Below are positions 9,292 to 20,496 of a stretch of 64,000 bases of DNA, one piece after another. Location of the stretch: NCBI RefSeq assembly GCF_918797505.1, contig NC_092793.1:83573912-83637911 (forward strand). The letters run 5' to 3'. The position numbers were made by a program, and so were the translations under genes. Position 1 is the stretch's first letter. Each line of letters begins with the position of its first letter. The notes under the pieces were generated by a model. It saw only the letters and a list, made by a program, of their open reading frames with translations, was not told the DNA's origin and did not search any database. This DNA comes from Bemisia tabaci. Its lineage: Eukaryota; Arthropoda; Insecta; Hemiptera; Aleyrodidae.

Positions 9292-10828
9292 GTGCGTTCG
9301 TCCTCACTTTCTTTTCCGTCCATCGTCTACTTTCGCGGGAGCATCTCCTCATATACTGTGTCATTTTTTTATCCACATGAAGAAAAGGCTTCAAATTCTA
9401 CGTTGTCAATTGCATCTCTACTTGAGTGGTATCACTTAGTCTGAGATGCATCATCATGACCTCCCAAGGCATTTATTCATCGGCATGGGTTGCACCAATT
9501 CCTACGAAGTCAGGTGGTATTGGATATGCCTGGTTCTCAATATTTTATCTTGAAGTGTTCCGAAATACTGTCATAGAATAAATGGACTCCATCAACAGAA
9601 GCGAAAGCTCTGATAGAACCAATGTTAACATTTTTCTTCCCAGGGTCGGTCAATCTTCTTCCTTAAGGGCTTTTTTATCCGAACTGCAGAGGAACGGTGT
9701 TGAACGCAGCACTTTCTTAACCCGTTCCACTGGCGCGTTCCAGTGGCACGCTTGGACCAGTCTCGCAAGGTGGGTTGAGGCTGCGGTTAGGCCAATTGAA
9801 CCAGCCCAACTTGGAAAGATCCCGATCCATCGCGTTCCACGGATAGAAAAAGCTGCTTAATGAAACCTGCTTTGAGGGTAACCTTCAAATACAAAGCTGG
9901 AAAGGAACATACATTTTTAAGCAACTTTACAATACTTTTCGGAATTTCTGGTAACTAACAGGGTGTCTAGCATCAGGGAAAACTGGAAAATATCAGGAAT
10001 TTTGGCGGATCAGGAAAAAATCGGACGTTTTATCAGGAATTTTTCTTACGCGATGCTCCTCAGTGGAGAAGTCTTAAGTACTGCTTTTTGCCCACCGTGT
10101 CAAGAGTCGTTGCACCGTCTTTGTTTCCAATCATTTCTCACCGGTAGCGCTCATGTCGCATAGGTATAGTGAAGGCCTCATTGCAATGTCGCCGTCTTTG
10201 TGAAATCAAAATTTTCCGTCCATCTTCAGCGCCTGTATTTTATTTGAAATAGTTTATATCAGTCTTTTTTTTTAAATGTGCCCTGTACTCCAACAAATCA
10301 CTATTTTGATCAAAGTCATGAAATCATTTTTATTTTGTTAGCATTTTGTGCAAGGACACCACACAATGGAATCTATCGACAGTTGGCAGTAGTATCTTAC
10401 GTTAGGAATCTTTCCGACTGGCGACTTGGGCGGTCAACCGTTGGAATTCGGCAGTTTACCCCGAATCTCCACCGCGGCGGTGCATGTTCGGGGATTGAGC
10501 ACCTCAACGTTTTCCTCTAAACAACTAAGAAGGCGGCGCATATTGCGCGGGTGTTTTGAATTTACGGATCGCGGGCAAGATCCACACCTTGAGCGGACTT
10601 GAAGCAACCACGTACTTAATTAGCATTTACATTTAAATGTTTTTTCATGTTAATATTAATTCCTGATAGTCGAATCAAGGAAGTTTTCTCCCGTTAGGAC
10701 AAAAGCTGCAATGTCGCCGTTTATCATTGCATTATAGGAGAGAAAAAGTAGCAGCCAGAAGTATGAGTCATGAGCGACAATCCTCAGCATCCATTCCTTC
10801 TTTTCAGAGATTTTTTGTCATCACTTAT
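9292..10828. other. Start of midnolin intron 1, mostly unassigned
   Basis: I see no gene. A 'CAGGGTGTCTAGCATCAGGG' terminus begins at about 9959 and resembles the right-hand sequence ending near 27098 in reverse complement. The stretch 10423-10518 is repeated in reverse complement at 26310-26406 plus 26721-26745. The open frame at 9582-9860 has no recognisable domain. Confidence 0.4.
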
Positions 10829-11052
10829 CAGAGATGCAAAATGAAATTTAACATGATATGAAAGTTCACAGATTTCTGAGGAGGAGTGTACACCACCCGT
10901 AAAATTTATCTTAAAATAAAATTAAGAGTTTGACTCTCATTTTGTTAAATATTGAGATTTTACTGATTCCACGGCCTACTGAGCCTATTGCAGAAGTTCC
11001 ACTTTCATGAAATTTTACCGTATATGAAATTGCATGCGATTTTGCATCTCTG
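10829..11052. mobile_element. Short hAT-like MITE, CAGAGATGC family
   Basis: A 224-bp unit bounded by 'CAGAGATGCAAAAT' and its complement. The flanking 8-mers TCACTTAT and TTCATTAT are similar but not identical, fitting an aged hAT duplication. No coding capacity. Confidence 0.6.
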
Positions 11053-11657
11053 TTCATTATGGAGCCCATTTAGCAGGCTATCAAGACTGAGGCTGCTTTA
11101 AAAATGTAAATGGTGCAAGCAAGAAAGGGGTTGGGCCTCCAGGAGGAACATATTTTTTCAAATTAAAATTTATCACAAGGGTGAAAATTCTCACACATCA
11201 GGCAAATAGGGATTGTCCCCTCCCCCTTATTCAGTGAGAGTACTAAAATTTTTCTGGGACAATTTTGGTCAATTTCACTGTGAAGTGTGAGTGTCAGCAG
11301 CGCCCAACTCCCTCCCCGCAGGCACAAGACCTCTCCAGTTAGATTCCCCGGGTCCAGCTGAAATAGCACAGCTACATTTAATCATTCAATCTAATCTTTC
11401 AAATCTACGTTTAGTTGTACGTTTATGGTAGACTTCAGACTTCGATACTTGTCTGTTACGCATTTGCAAACATTTGTTTTTTTTTGTAACTGTCTTCCAA
11501 ACACCAGCGTCATTGTCCGGTGGATTTTCCATCAGAGTCTACACACTTAGACTCATCACTGACCAATTTCTCCGGAATATCTAGCATAAATGGTAAAAAT
11601 GTAGATTTCGCTTTGCAGATAAAGTAGCTGGGGGCCTAAGAAAAAAATGTTCACTTA

Positions 11658-11806
11658 TGTTGCATCTCTGTAGCAACGTCAATGAGCTCTAAAGAAGTTC
11701 AATTTTCTCTCTGTATTCCGGCTGTTTATCTCATGTAATTAATTGTTCTTTAAATAATATTCTATCTTTATTATAAGTATAATTTATTTTTATTGTTGAC
11801 TCAACA
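11658..11806 (+). repeat. BEL/Pao 5' LTR
   Basis: A 149-bp LTR from TGTTGCATC to CTCAACA. It contains 'TAGCAACGTCAATGAGCT', 'TCTCTGTATTCCGGCTG' and an AT-rich 3' half. The 3' copy (25338-25464) lacks about 30 bp of the middle and differs at a few sites, and the solo copy at 20132-20293 is longer, so the family has length variants. Confidence 0.9.
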
Positions 11807-11809
11807 AAA

Positions 11810-11827
11810 TGGTGACCCCGACGTGAT
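11810..11827 (+). promoter_or_regulatory. Primer binding site for tRNA-Trp
   Basis: Three bases after the LTR lies 'TGGTGACCCCGACGTGAT', complementary over 18 nt to the 3' end of animal tRNA-Trp (ending 'ATCACGTCGGGGTCA' plus CCA). This is where minus-strand cDNA synthesis would start. The tRNA identity is from my knowledge of the tRNA-Trp T arm and acceptor stem. Confidence 0.8.
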
Positions 11828-11900
11828 AAAATATATATAATAAAATACAATTGAAGAAAAGTTATTGACAAGGTTATGTGTAAAAAATTCGTATCATCAT

Positions 11901-12262
11901 ATGAAATTGTTCAGTGCAGTTAGTGTGCGCTTCCACTCAATAATTTCATTGATTATGGGTTGCAAGTTCATGTAGTTAGCGTGCGCTTCCATGACTTGCA
12001 AAAGAGACCTTTTGAGGATTTAAAACCTTTGCAGTTAGCGTGCGCTTCCAAAGGGTTAAATCCTAACCTTAAATTCTATAATCCTTGCAGTTGGCGTGCG
12101 CCTCCAAGGTACAATACTACAGTCCTATTTATTACTGGAGTTAATACCATGCAGTTAGCGTGCGCTTCCATGGTTTAAATCCTGACAGAACATTGTGCTC
12201 CGAAGGGACAGTGGCAATTTATGCCTATTAAATTTGGTAGGTAGCGTTTCGCTCCCCCAAAT
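11901..12262 (+). ncRNA. Array of five (plus one divergent) covarying stem-loops in BEL leader
   Basis: A 17-nt module 'CAGTTAGCGTGCGCTTC' or a close variant occurs at 11917, 11973, 12032, 12088 and 12152 (spacings 56, 59, 56 and 64). Each copy sits between arms complementary to each other but different between copies: 11901-11916 with 11934-11949 (15 of 16 pairs), 11960-11972 with 11990-12001 (12 pairs, one bulge), 12016-12031 with 12049-12063 (14 pairs), 12083-12087 with 12105-12109 (5 pairs), and 12137-12151 with 12169-12182 (13 pairs). Within the module AGC...GCT can pair; copy 4 changes it to GGC...GCC (A-T to G-C) and copy 1 gives a G-U pair. A sixth, looser hairpin (12232-12262) keeps 'TAGCG...CGCT'. 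It lies between the primer site and the gag ATG. Function is unknown; packaging or translation control are guesses. Confidence 0.75.
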
Positions 12263-12451
12263 CATGCAGACTCTACTTGCATAAGAAAAAAAAAAAATGT
12301 AATGGCCACATCGCTTAAACATTGCGGAGGACGCTCCATAAGACAATGTACAAACTTGAATTTCAACTTTCCTGAACAACAGCTGTTTTAGGCTGTGTTG
12401 CCATTCCATCATTTTAATGACATTTTATATGGTTGCAGAAGAAATTAAGCT

Positions 12452-12918
12452 ATGGAAGAAGATGAAGGAAATTTGAGGTTGGCAAGCCTTGATAGCACTA
12501 AGCGACAGCTGGAACTTCAATTACAATGTTTCAAGCATGTTTTGGAGCAAGACTCAATAGATGTAGACGCTTTGAAAACCAGATTTGAATCCTCAAAGGG
12601 AATTCTAACTCAATATCTATGGGTATTTCAAGAATTAACTACAAAAAATCCAGCAGCATACCCGATTGATACTGTTTTAACATTTGAAAAACAATATTAC
12701 GAAATTTTGGCTCAAGCAAACGCCTTTATAAATTCAGTGGATCCTAGATCTAATATGCCAGGTACTAGTTTGGAAAATCAATCTGTCGCAAGTCCATTCC
12801 CGGTAACTGACCAGTATATGATGAAATCATACTTAAAACCACCTAAAATTCCAACTTTTGATGGTAAAAAGAGTGAATGGCCTGCATTCATACCAGTGTT
12901 TAACTCCTTAGTGCATAA
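12452..12918 (+). pseudogene. BEL/Pao gag, part 1
   Basis: Begins at ATG 12452 after a 625-nt leader. The first ~90 residues are helical and charged, and the C-terminal part has 'LPKxxGxxxEWPxF'-like features seen here as 'PKIPTFDGKKSEWPAF' followed by 'VFNSLVHN', the start of the DUF1759-type gag region of BEL elements. The frame is interrupted at 12918 by an 874-bp insertion flanked by ATAA. Gag would form the particle that packages element RNA. Confidence 0.8.
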
Positions 12919-13792
12919 CTAGGGAGCTACGCCCCCTGGCCGCTACGCGGCCCAACCCCCTGAAGGCGCTCCGCGCCACCAATGGGCCGCTTCGCAGCCC
13001 TATTTTTACCCTTCTATCAGTGTTAGTTTTATTTTTCCCCTAAAAAATTACGATATGAGGTATACTTTACTTTCAGAATTAAATAAGTTTTGGTTTTGAT
13101 GGATTAAGAATTGTTTTTTTTAAGTCAAAATGACGCGTTTTGGAATGACTGCTTGATGAAATATTGCAGTAAAACAACGTACCATGTTAATCAGGTAATA
13201 ATTAAGGTAGTCAGGAGTTGGGGATCGAGCCCACACCGTGATCATAGTGAAGGCATCTGACGTCTTAGACGACTCGGCCACCGCTCAAATGAAGATAAGT
13301 GGCGCGAATCTTACGGAGATAAGTGTAGAGCTGATGCGCAGGCTACACAGCTACTGCGCAACCTCCTTAACCACTGCGCATCCTCCCGCGCATAGCGGTA
13401 GCAGCACCGAAGCATTCTGTAAACTCACTCACTTTTATAACGTGATTTTAAAAAAACCTGGGTCCTTTTTCCAAAATCTGATTAAAGCGGGCTCATCTAG
13501 GGCCTATTACCTGTCGATTTACGCAAAAATCATGGAAATCGGCCCGGTAGAACGCTCAAACGGACTGTGACAAAAAGTATAAATTTACATTGTTTAAATG
13601 GGAGAATTTGCAACTTTACCACGTAATATAAAAAAACCTGGGCCATATTTTGAAAATCTGAAAAGAGTTGGCTTATCTAGAGACAATTGCCCGTCGATAG
13701 CCGCAAAAATCATGAAAATCGGCCCGGTAGAACGCTGGAACTAAGCGTTACCAGTTCCGCAAAATTAGGAGGTCTTGGAGCTTATAGTATAG
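12919..13792. mobile_element. Unclassified 874-bp insertion with tRNA-like SINE head
   Basis: The insertion splits gag and is flanked by ATAA at 12915-12918 and 13793-13796; taking it out with one ATAA leaves gag in frame. The left end is GC-rich with short palindromes ('CCGCTACGCGG'). The right half contains two diverged copies of a motif with 'GGGCTCATCTAG' and 'GGCCCGGTAGAACGCT'. The right ~350 bp are also present at about 35510-35860, ending in the same 'GGAGCTTATAGTAT'. The class is uncertain. Confidence 0.6.
13215..13290 (-). repeat. tRNA-Ser-like SINE head (minus strand)
   Basis: On the minus strand, box A 'TGGCCGAGTCG' (13270-13280) fits TRGYNNARNNG, and 'GGCTCGATCCC' (13221-13231) is one base off box B. 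Spacing and the run 'GCGGTGGCCGAGTCG' resemble a tRNA-Ser-like promoter of a SINE. A complete cloverleaf is not evident, so I do not call a tRNA gene. Confidence 0.5.
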
Positions 13793-14006
13793 ATAATACT
13801 GCTTTGTCAAATATCTTGAAGTTTCATTACTTAAAAATATCTTTGTCTGGTAAAGCACTTGATTTAATAAAACATTTGAAATTCGTAGAAAACAATTATG
13901 CAGCAGCATTAAATACACTGAAGGAAAAATATGAAGACAAAAAAGCTTTGTTAAATGTATACATGAAAAGTTTACTAGATTTTGATGATCCATTTCAATG
14001 CAGAAT
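13793..14006 (+). pseudogene. BEL/Pao gag, part 2
   Basis: Gag resumes with a segment typical of the DUF1759 region: 'LSNILKFHYLKISLSGKALD' followed by 'NNYAAALNTLKEKYEDKKAL' (sequence quality, leucine pattern and 'KEKYEDKK' fit the family). It is cut again at 14006, where a long-TIR element has inserted at AT. Confidence 0.8.
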
Positions 14007-14141
14007 GGACCACTAGACAAGGTACGAATTTAAGCGATCTGATACATGTTTCTTAACCAGAATTTCACGTAGAAAACGATTCACACAACGAAAATTGCGG
14101 AAACCAACTCCTAACGAAGATATTAACGTTTTTATTTCACA

Positions 14142-15909
14142 CTAGCAGGAAACCCGTGCTACGCACAGGAAAACCCCACCATCAGCAATCACTGTGATTA
14201 GTGATCAGATACTAATTGTATTTCTGAATTATTATCTACTATTTCAAGATTGGCGAGACGCACTGGTTTGATTAAAAAGTAGAGATTAGTAGTATGCTGC
14301 TATTTTGGTCCGTTCTGCAATAAGCTCACATGATAATTATAATAATAAAAAATACCCAATCAAAAGTTGGTTATTTTCATGAAGATTTGTTACTTTTGTC
14401 AGTTCAATGTTCAATTGAAGTTGGCTGGTGAGTTTCAGCAGCGAAAATTACGGGATTTAGCCAGCGGTTTCGTTTAATTCACAGCAATGGCGGGTGTGTC
14501 ATCTACACCGCGGAGAAAACTTGATTTTTCCAGGGATTTTGGACAACAAATTAGAAATTACACGATAATCACCACGGTATCACGGCAAATACGTCGTGTT
14601 CCTAGCGAATTTTCAAGATCATTACAATTGCGCGTTATTCACATCAATATCGTGGCATACACGCGAATTTCTGACTCAATTAAGACTACGTAAATGTGCG
14701 CATAAAACTCATAAACATCTGTTACTTGAGATGGGCGAAAACGTATGATTTTCCTTCAATTTTGTATGATACCACATAGCTACTCCGGAGTTCAAATAGT
14801 TGCTCGCTTCAATTCTGCTTGTTAAAAGTGACGAATTGGAAGAATCCAATCTAAATTTCACGAGAACTATGGGATGTAACCATCGGTTTCCCTATATAAG
14901 ATTTAATGTTTTGAAATTATAAAAAAAAAAAAAAGAGCATTAGCGATGATTTAAAATTTTGCAAGTAAGACTCATGTGTTTCGGTTCCACGATCGGAGTC
15001 AAATATTGATGAAATGCGCGCGAAACCTCCGCTTCTCCTCCGATTGAAGCGTTGCACACCGTCTTTATGTTCCATTTTTATTTATTTATTTTATTAATGA
15101 AGCCAAGCAACAGCTTCTCTCAAAATTTCCCGAGAATTTGCCTTAATCATTTCAAAACAAGATAAAAGTAACAGAAAGTAACCCCAGGCGTTGTGAAGAC
15201 TACTTAAATCACAACAATTTTTTTTACTTTCGAACTTGAGCAGGTAAATTTTCTCAAAAAATAAAAAAACAAAACGAAACGAAAGGTTCCGCGGAGCACA
15301 TTTTTCACTAATCTTGCAAAAAAAGAAACGGAAGGAAACTCGAACCAATCGCGAAAATTGCGAACCAATGCCGTAGAATGAAGAGACTACGCCAGTCTCT
15401 TTATTCTATGCCGATGCATAGACAGATTTTCCAAATTTTCACATCCCTGAGAGAGTAGCCCGGCAACGGATGCACGAGTCGGAGCTCGCAACAATCATGG
15501 CGCGGCGTTTCCAACAGCGCGACGCCGAACTCGTTCCATCTTCCTCGCACTCGTTGGACGCTTAACCCCTTCCATCTTCCTCGCACCCGTTGCGCGTACC
15601 AGAAGAACACGCGTAAAATTTATCAGCTGTCTTCCAGCGCGAGCGGCGGAACTTGCTCCATCTCGCTCGCACTCTCTCTCGCACCCGTTGTCCTTACGGG
15701 AAAATCGACACACGCGGACCGCGATATCCCGCGAACCGGCGGGCGGATCGCGAAATCCTCCCTTATCCGGCGCCTCGGGGTAGAGAGGGATCCCAGTGCG
15801 GAATCTCAGGGTCACACGGCCTCCCGTTCACGAGATCCGCTGATACGTGAGTGAGTCAGTCAGTCAGTGAGTGAGTCAATCAACGTGAAGTCTGCTTTAT
15901 TAGTATAGA
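14142..15909 (-). mobile_element. Non-autonomous Helitron, array unit 1
   Basis: On the minus strand the unit begins 'TCTATACTAATAAAGC' at 15909 and ends 'GGGTTTCCTGCTAG' at 14142, with a subterminal 7-bp hairpin (CCTGTGC-GTA-GCACGGG). These are the 5'-TC, CTRR-3' and hairpin signatures of Helitrons, inserted between A and T. It is 1768 bp long, lacking about 210 bp found in units 2 and 3 (equivalent to 16770-16980). No Rep-helicase is encoded. Confidence 0.85.
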
Positions 15910-16692
15910 CTAGCAGGAAACCCGTGCTACGCACAGGAAAACCCCACCATCAGCAATCACTGTGATTAGTGATCAGTTACTAATTGTGTTTCTGAATTAT
16001 TATCTACCATTTCAAAATTGGCGAGACGCACTGGTTTGATTAAAAAGTTGATATTAGTAGTATGCTGCTAGTTTGGTCTGTTCTGCAATAAGCTCACATG
16101 ATAATTATAATAATCAAAAATTCTCAATTCATTCTCAAGTTGGTTATTTTCATAAAGATTTGTTACTTTTGTCAGTTCAGTGTTTAATTGAAGTTAGCTG
16201 GTGAGTTTCAGCCGCGAAATAATTACGGGATTTAACCAGCGGTTTCGTTTAATTCACAGCAATGGCGGGTTTGTCATCTACATCGCGGAGAAAACTTGAT
16301 TTTTCCTGGGCTTTTGTAAAACAAATTAGAAATTACACGATAATCACCACGGTATCACGGCAAATACGTCGTGTTCCTAGCGAATTTTTAAGATCATTAC
16401 AATTGCGCGTTATTTACATCAATATCGTGGCATACACGCGAATCTCTGACTCAATCAAGATTACGTAAATGTGCGCATGAAACTCATAAACATCTGTTAC
16501 TTGAGATGGGCGAAAACGTATGATTTTCCTTCAATTTTGTATGATACCACATACCCACTCCGGAGTTCAAATAGTTGCTCGCTTCAATTCTGCTTGTTAA
16601 AAGTGACGAATTGGAAGAATCCAATCTTAATTTCACGAGAACCATATGGGATGTAACCATCGGTTTCCCTATATAAGATTTAATGTTTTGAA

Positions 16693-16732
<40 letters not shown>

Positions 16733-17238
16733 ATTAGCGATGATTTAAAATTTTGCAAGTAAGACTCATGTGTTTTGGTTAAACTATGATAGAAACAGAA
16801 AGCAGGTGAAGAATGTCGAAGCGATGTTCTAGTTTTGCTCCGCTGTCAGCACCGCGTCTGCAGGCGCACTGCGCAGTGTGACCGAGCCGTCATCACAGTA
16901 TAGAACGCCTTCAATCTAGCAAGCGGCAATTTGGACATCTTCCGTGGTGAAATAGTTGTATCAAGAGCGCCCTCCACGATCGGAGTCAAATATTGATGAA
17001 ATGCGCGCGAAACCCCCGCTTCTCCTCCGATTGAAGCGTTGCACACCGTCTTTATGTTCCATTATGATTTATTTATTTTATTTTTGAAGCCAAGCAACAG
17101 CTTCTCTCAAAATTTCCCGAGAATTTGCCTTAATTATTTCAAAACAGAAGATAAAAGTAACAAAAAGTAACCCTAGGCGACGTGAAGCCTAAATCACAAC
17201 AATTTTCTTACTTTCGAACTTGAGCAGGTAAATTTTTT

Positions 17239-17272
<34 letters not shown>

Positions 17273-17914
17273 GAAACGAAAGGTTCCGCGGAGCACATTT
17301 TTCACTAATCTTGCAAAAAAACGGAAGAAAACTCGAACCAATGCGCGAACCAATCGCGAAAATCGCGAACCAATGTCATAGAATGAAGAGACTACGTCAG
17401 TCACTTTATTCTATGCCGATGCATAGACAGATTTTCCAGATTTTCACATCCCTGAGAGAGTAGCCCGGCAACGGATGCACGAGTCGGAGCTCGCAACAAT
17501 CATGGCGCGGCGTTTCCAACAGCGCGACGCCGAACTCGTTCCATCTTCCTCGCACTCGTTGGACGCTTAACCCCTTCCATCTTCCTCGCACCCGTTGCGC
17601 GTACCAGAAGAACACGCGTAAAATTTATCAGCTGTCTTCCAGCGCGAGCGGCGGAACTTGCTCCATCTCGCTCGCACTCTCTCTCGCACCCGTTGTCCTT
17701 ACGGGAAAATCGACACACGCGGACCGCGATATCCCGCGAACCGGCGGGCGGATCGCGAAATCCTCCCTTATCCGGCGCCTCGGGGTAGAGAGGGATCCCA
17801 GTGCGGAATCTCAGGGTCACACGGCCTCCCGTTCACGAGATCCGCTGATACGTGAGTGAGTCAGTCAGTCAGTGAGTGAGTCAATCAACGTGAAGTCTGC
17901 TTTATTAGTATAGA
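15910..17914 (-). mobile_element. Non-autonomous Helitron, array unit 2
   Basis: A 2005-bp unit directly abutting units 1 and 3: on the minus strand its CTAG end is followed at once by the TCTATAC start of unit 1. It is almost identical to unit 3 over most of its length. It contains a long A tract near 16686-16728, another near 17240-17270, and a 'GTGAGTCAGTCAGTCAGTGA' simple repeat near its 5' end. The short open frames it holds are repeated in every copy and have no known domain. Confidence 0.85.
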
Positions 17915-18697
17915 CTAGCAGGAAACCCGTGCTACGCACAGGAAAACCCCACCATCAGCAATCACTGTGATTAGTGATCAGTTACTAATTGTGTTTCTGA
18001 ATTATTATCTACCATTTCAAAATTGGCGAGACGCACTGGTTTGATTAAAAAGTTGATATTAGTAGTATGCTGCTAGTTTGGTCTGTTCTGCAATAAGCTC
18101 ACATGATAATTATAATAATCAAAAATTCTCAATTCATTCTCAAGTTGGTTATTTTCATAAAGATTTGTTACTTTTGTCAGTTCAGTGTTTAATTGAAGTT
18201 AGCTGGTGAGTTTCAGCCGCGAAATAATTACGGGATTTAACCAGCGGTTTCGTTTAATTCACAGCAATGGCGGGTTTGTCATCTACATCGCGGAGAAAAC
18301 TTGATTTTTCCTGGGCTTTTGTAAAACAAATTAGAAATTACACGATAATCACCACGGTATCACGGCAAATACGTCGTGTTCCTAGCGAATTTTTAAGATC
18401 ATTACAATTGCGCGTTATTTACATCAATATCGTGGCATACACGCGAATCTCTGACTCAATCAAGATTACGTAAATGTGCGCATGAAACTCATAAACATCT
18501 GTTACTTGAGATGGGCGAAAACGTATGATTTTCCTTCAATTTTGTATGATACCACATACCCACTCCGGAGTTCAAATAGTTGCTCGCTTCAATTCTGCTT
18601 GTTAAAAGTGACGAATTGGAAGAATCCAATCTTAATTTCACGAGAACCATATGGGATGTAACCATCGGTTTCCCTATATAAGATTTAATGTTTTGAA

Positions 18698-18735
<38 letters not shown>

Positions 18736-19241
18736 ATTAGCGATGATTTAAAATTTTGCAAGTAAGACTCATGTGTTTTGGTTAAACTATGATAGAAACA
18801 GAAAGCAGGTGAAGAATGTCGAAGCGATGTTCTAGTTTTGCTCCGCTGTCAGCACCGCGTCTGCAGGCGCACTGCGCAGTGTGACCGAGCCGTCATCACA
18901 GTATAGAACGCCTTCAATCTAGCAAGCGGCAATTTGGACATCTTCCGTGGTGAAATAGTTGTATCAAGAGCGCCCTCCACGATCGGAGTCAAATATTGAT
19001 GAAATGCGCGCGAAACCCCCGCTTCTCCTCCGATTGAAGCGTTGCACACCGTCTTTATGTTCCATTATGATTTATTTATTTTATTTTTGAAGCCAAGCAA
19101 CAGCTTCTCTCAAAATTTCCCGAGAATTTGCCTTAATTATTTCAAAACAGAAGATAAAAGTAACAAAAAGTAACCCTAGGCGACGTGAAGCCTAAATCAC
19201 AACAATTTTCTTACTTTCGAACTTGAGCAGGTAAATTTTTT

Positions 19242-19275
<34 letters not shown>

Positions 19276-19916
19276 GAAACGAAAGGTTCCGCGGAGCACA
19301 TTTTTCACTAATCTTGCAAAAAAACGGAAGAAAACTCGAACCAATGCGCGAACCAATCGCGAAAATCGCGAACCAATGTCATAGAATGAAGAGACTACGT
19401 CAGTCACTTTATTCTATGCCGATGCATAGACAGATTTTCCAGATTGTCACATCTCTGAGAGAGTAGCCCGGCAACGGATGCACGAGTCGGAGCTCGCAAA
19501 AATCATGGCGCGGCGTTTCCAACAGCGCGACGCCGAACTCGTTCCATCCTCCTCGCACTCGTTGGACGCCGAACTCCTTCCATCTTCCTCGCACCCGTTG
19601 CGCGTACCAGAAGAACGTACGTAAAATTTATCAGCTGTCTTCCAGCGCGAGCCGCGGAAATCGCTCCATCTCGCTCGCACTCTCTCTCGCACCCGTTGTC
19701 CTTACGGGAAAATCGACCCACGCGGACCGCGATATCCCGCGAACCGGCGGGCGGATCGCGAAATCCTCCCTTATCCGGCGCCTCCGGTAGAGAGGGATCC
19801 CAGTGCGGAATCTCAGGGTCACACGGCCTCCCGTTCACGAGATCCGCTGATACGTGAGTCAGTCAGTCAGTCAGTGAGTGAGTCAATCAACGTGAAGTCT
19901 GCTTTATTAGTATAGA
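17915..19916 (-). mobile_element. Non-autonomous Helitron, array unit 3
   Basis: The third unit, 2002 bp, ends at 19916 with the same TC start and is followed by T (A on the minus strand), as expected for Helitron insertion between A and T. It is near identical to unit 2 except in the 5' ~450 bp (19440-19860), which carries more substitutions and small indels. Confidence 0.85.
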
Positions 19917-20131
19917 TTGGTTACGAGGAATTTGAACTGCTCGCTCACAAGAAACTCAAAACTCTACGTGAGTCAAATCGCCCACTACAACGGTTTCAGC
20001 AAGCTTCTCAATCGAGCAATGTTCATTTCCCATCATGTGTTGTTCAAACTATTAGCAATTTGCTCTAACTGAGCCAAAGCGTCAAGATTGAGGTTGCCAG
20101 ATTTTTATATCGCATAGACTGTCATGATAAC

Positions 20132-20293
20132 TGTTGCATCTCTATAGCAACGTCAATGAGATATATAAAGAAGTTCAATTTATCAAATTCACTCTCTCTG
20201 TACTCCGGCTGTTTATCTCATGTAATTAATTGTTTTTTAAATAATATTCTATCTTTATTATAAGTATAATTTCTTTTTATTGTTGACTCAACA
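20132..20293 (+). repeat. Solo LTR of the same BEL/Pao family
   Basis: A 162-bp LTR from TGTTGCATC to CTCAACA inside the larger BEL element, with its own perfect 5-bp duplication ATAAC (20127-20131 and 20294-20298). There is no internal region, so an element inserted into the long-TIR transposon and then recombined to a solo LTR. Confidence 0.9.
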
Positions 20294-20496
20294 ATAACGT
20301 TTAGCGCGCGATGTGAATCACGTAGAGCATTGAGTTTTTATGAGTGGGTGGTTTGAATTCACGCATTAAGAATCATTAAATATCTTCGTAAGGAGTTGAT
20401 TTCGGTAATTTTCGTTGTGTGCATCGTGTTTTACGTACAATTTTGGTTAAGAAACATGTATAAGAATGCTGAAATTCGTACCTTATCTAGTGGTCC

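Larger units (their letters stand above)
14007..20496. mobile_element. Long-TIR DNA element inserted in gag, itself invaded
   Basis: Left sequence from 14007 ('GGACCACTAGACAAGGTACG') and right sequence up to 20496 are inverted copies over about 120 bp, with scattered differences. The flanks share only AT (14005-14006 and 20497-20498); closing at AT leaves the gag frame intact, which supports the boundaries. Without its insertions (Helitron array 14142-19916, solo LTR 20132-20293) it is about 540 bp and non-coding. The superfamily is not clear. Confidence 0.75.

Noticed and set aside
9292..9439. Reading exon 1 through as a 132-residue protein
   Set aside because: Similarity stops at the GTGCGT donor, and exon 2 continues the domain in the right phase.
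9582..9860. 92-residue frame in intron 1
   Set aside because: No domain or homologue recognised; intronic position.
13221..13284. tRNA gene on the minus strand
   Set aside because: Box A and B are present but no full cloverleaf or acceptor stem; it is embedded in a repeat, so SINE-like is the better reading.
15495..17820. Recurring 106- and 69-residue frames in the Helitrons
   Set aside because: They repeat because the Helitron repeats, have no known domain, and lie in GC-rich subterminal sequence on both strands.
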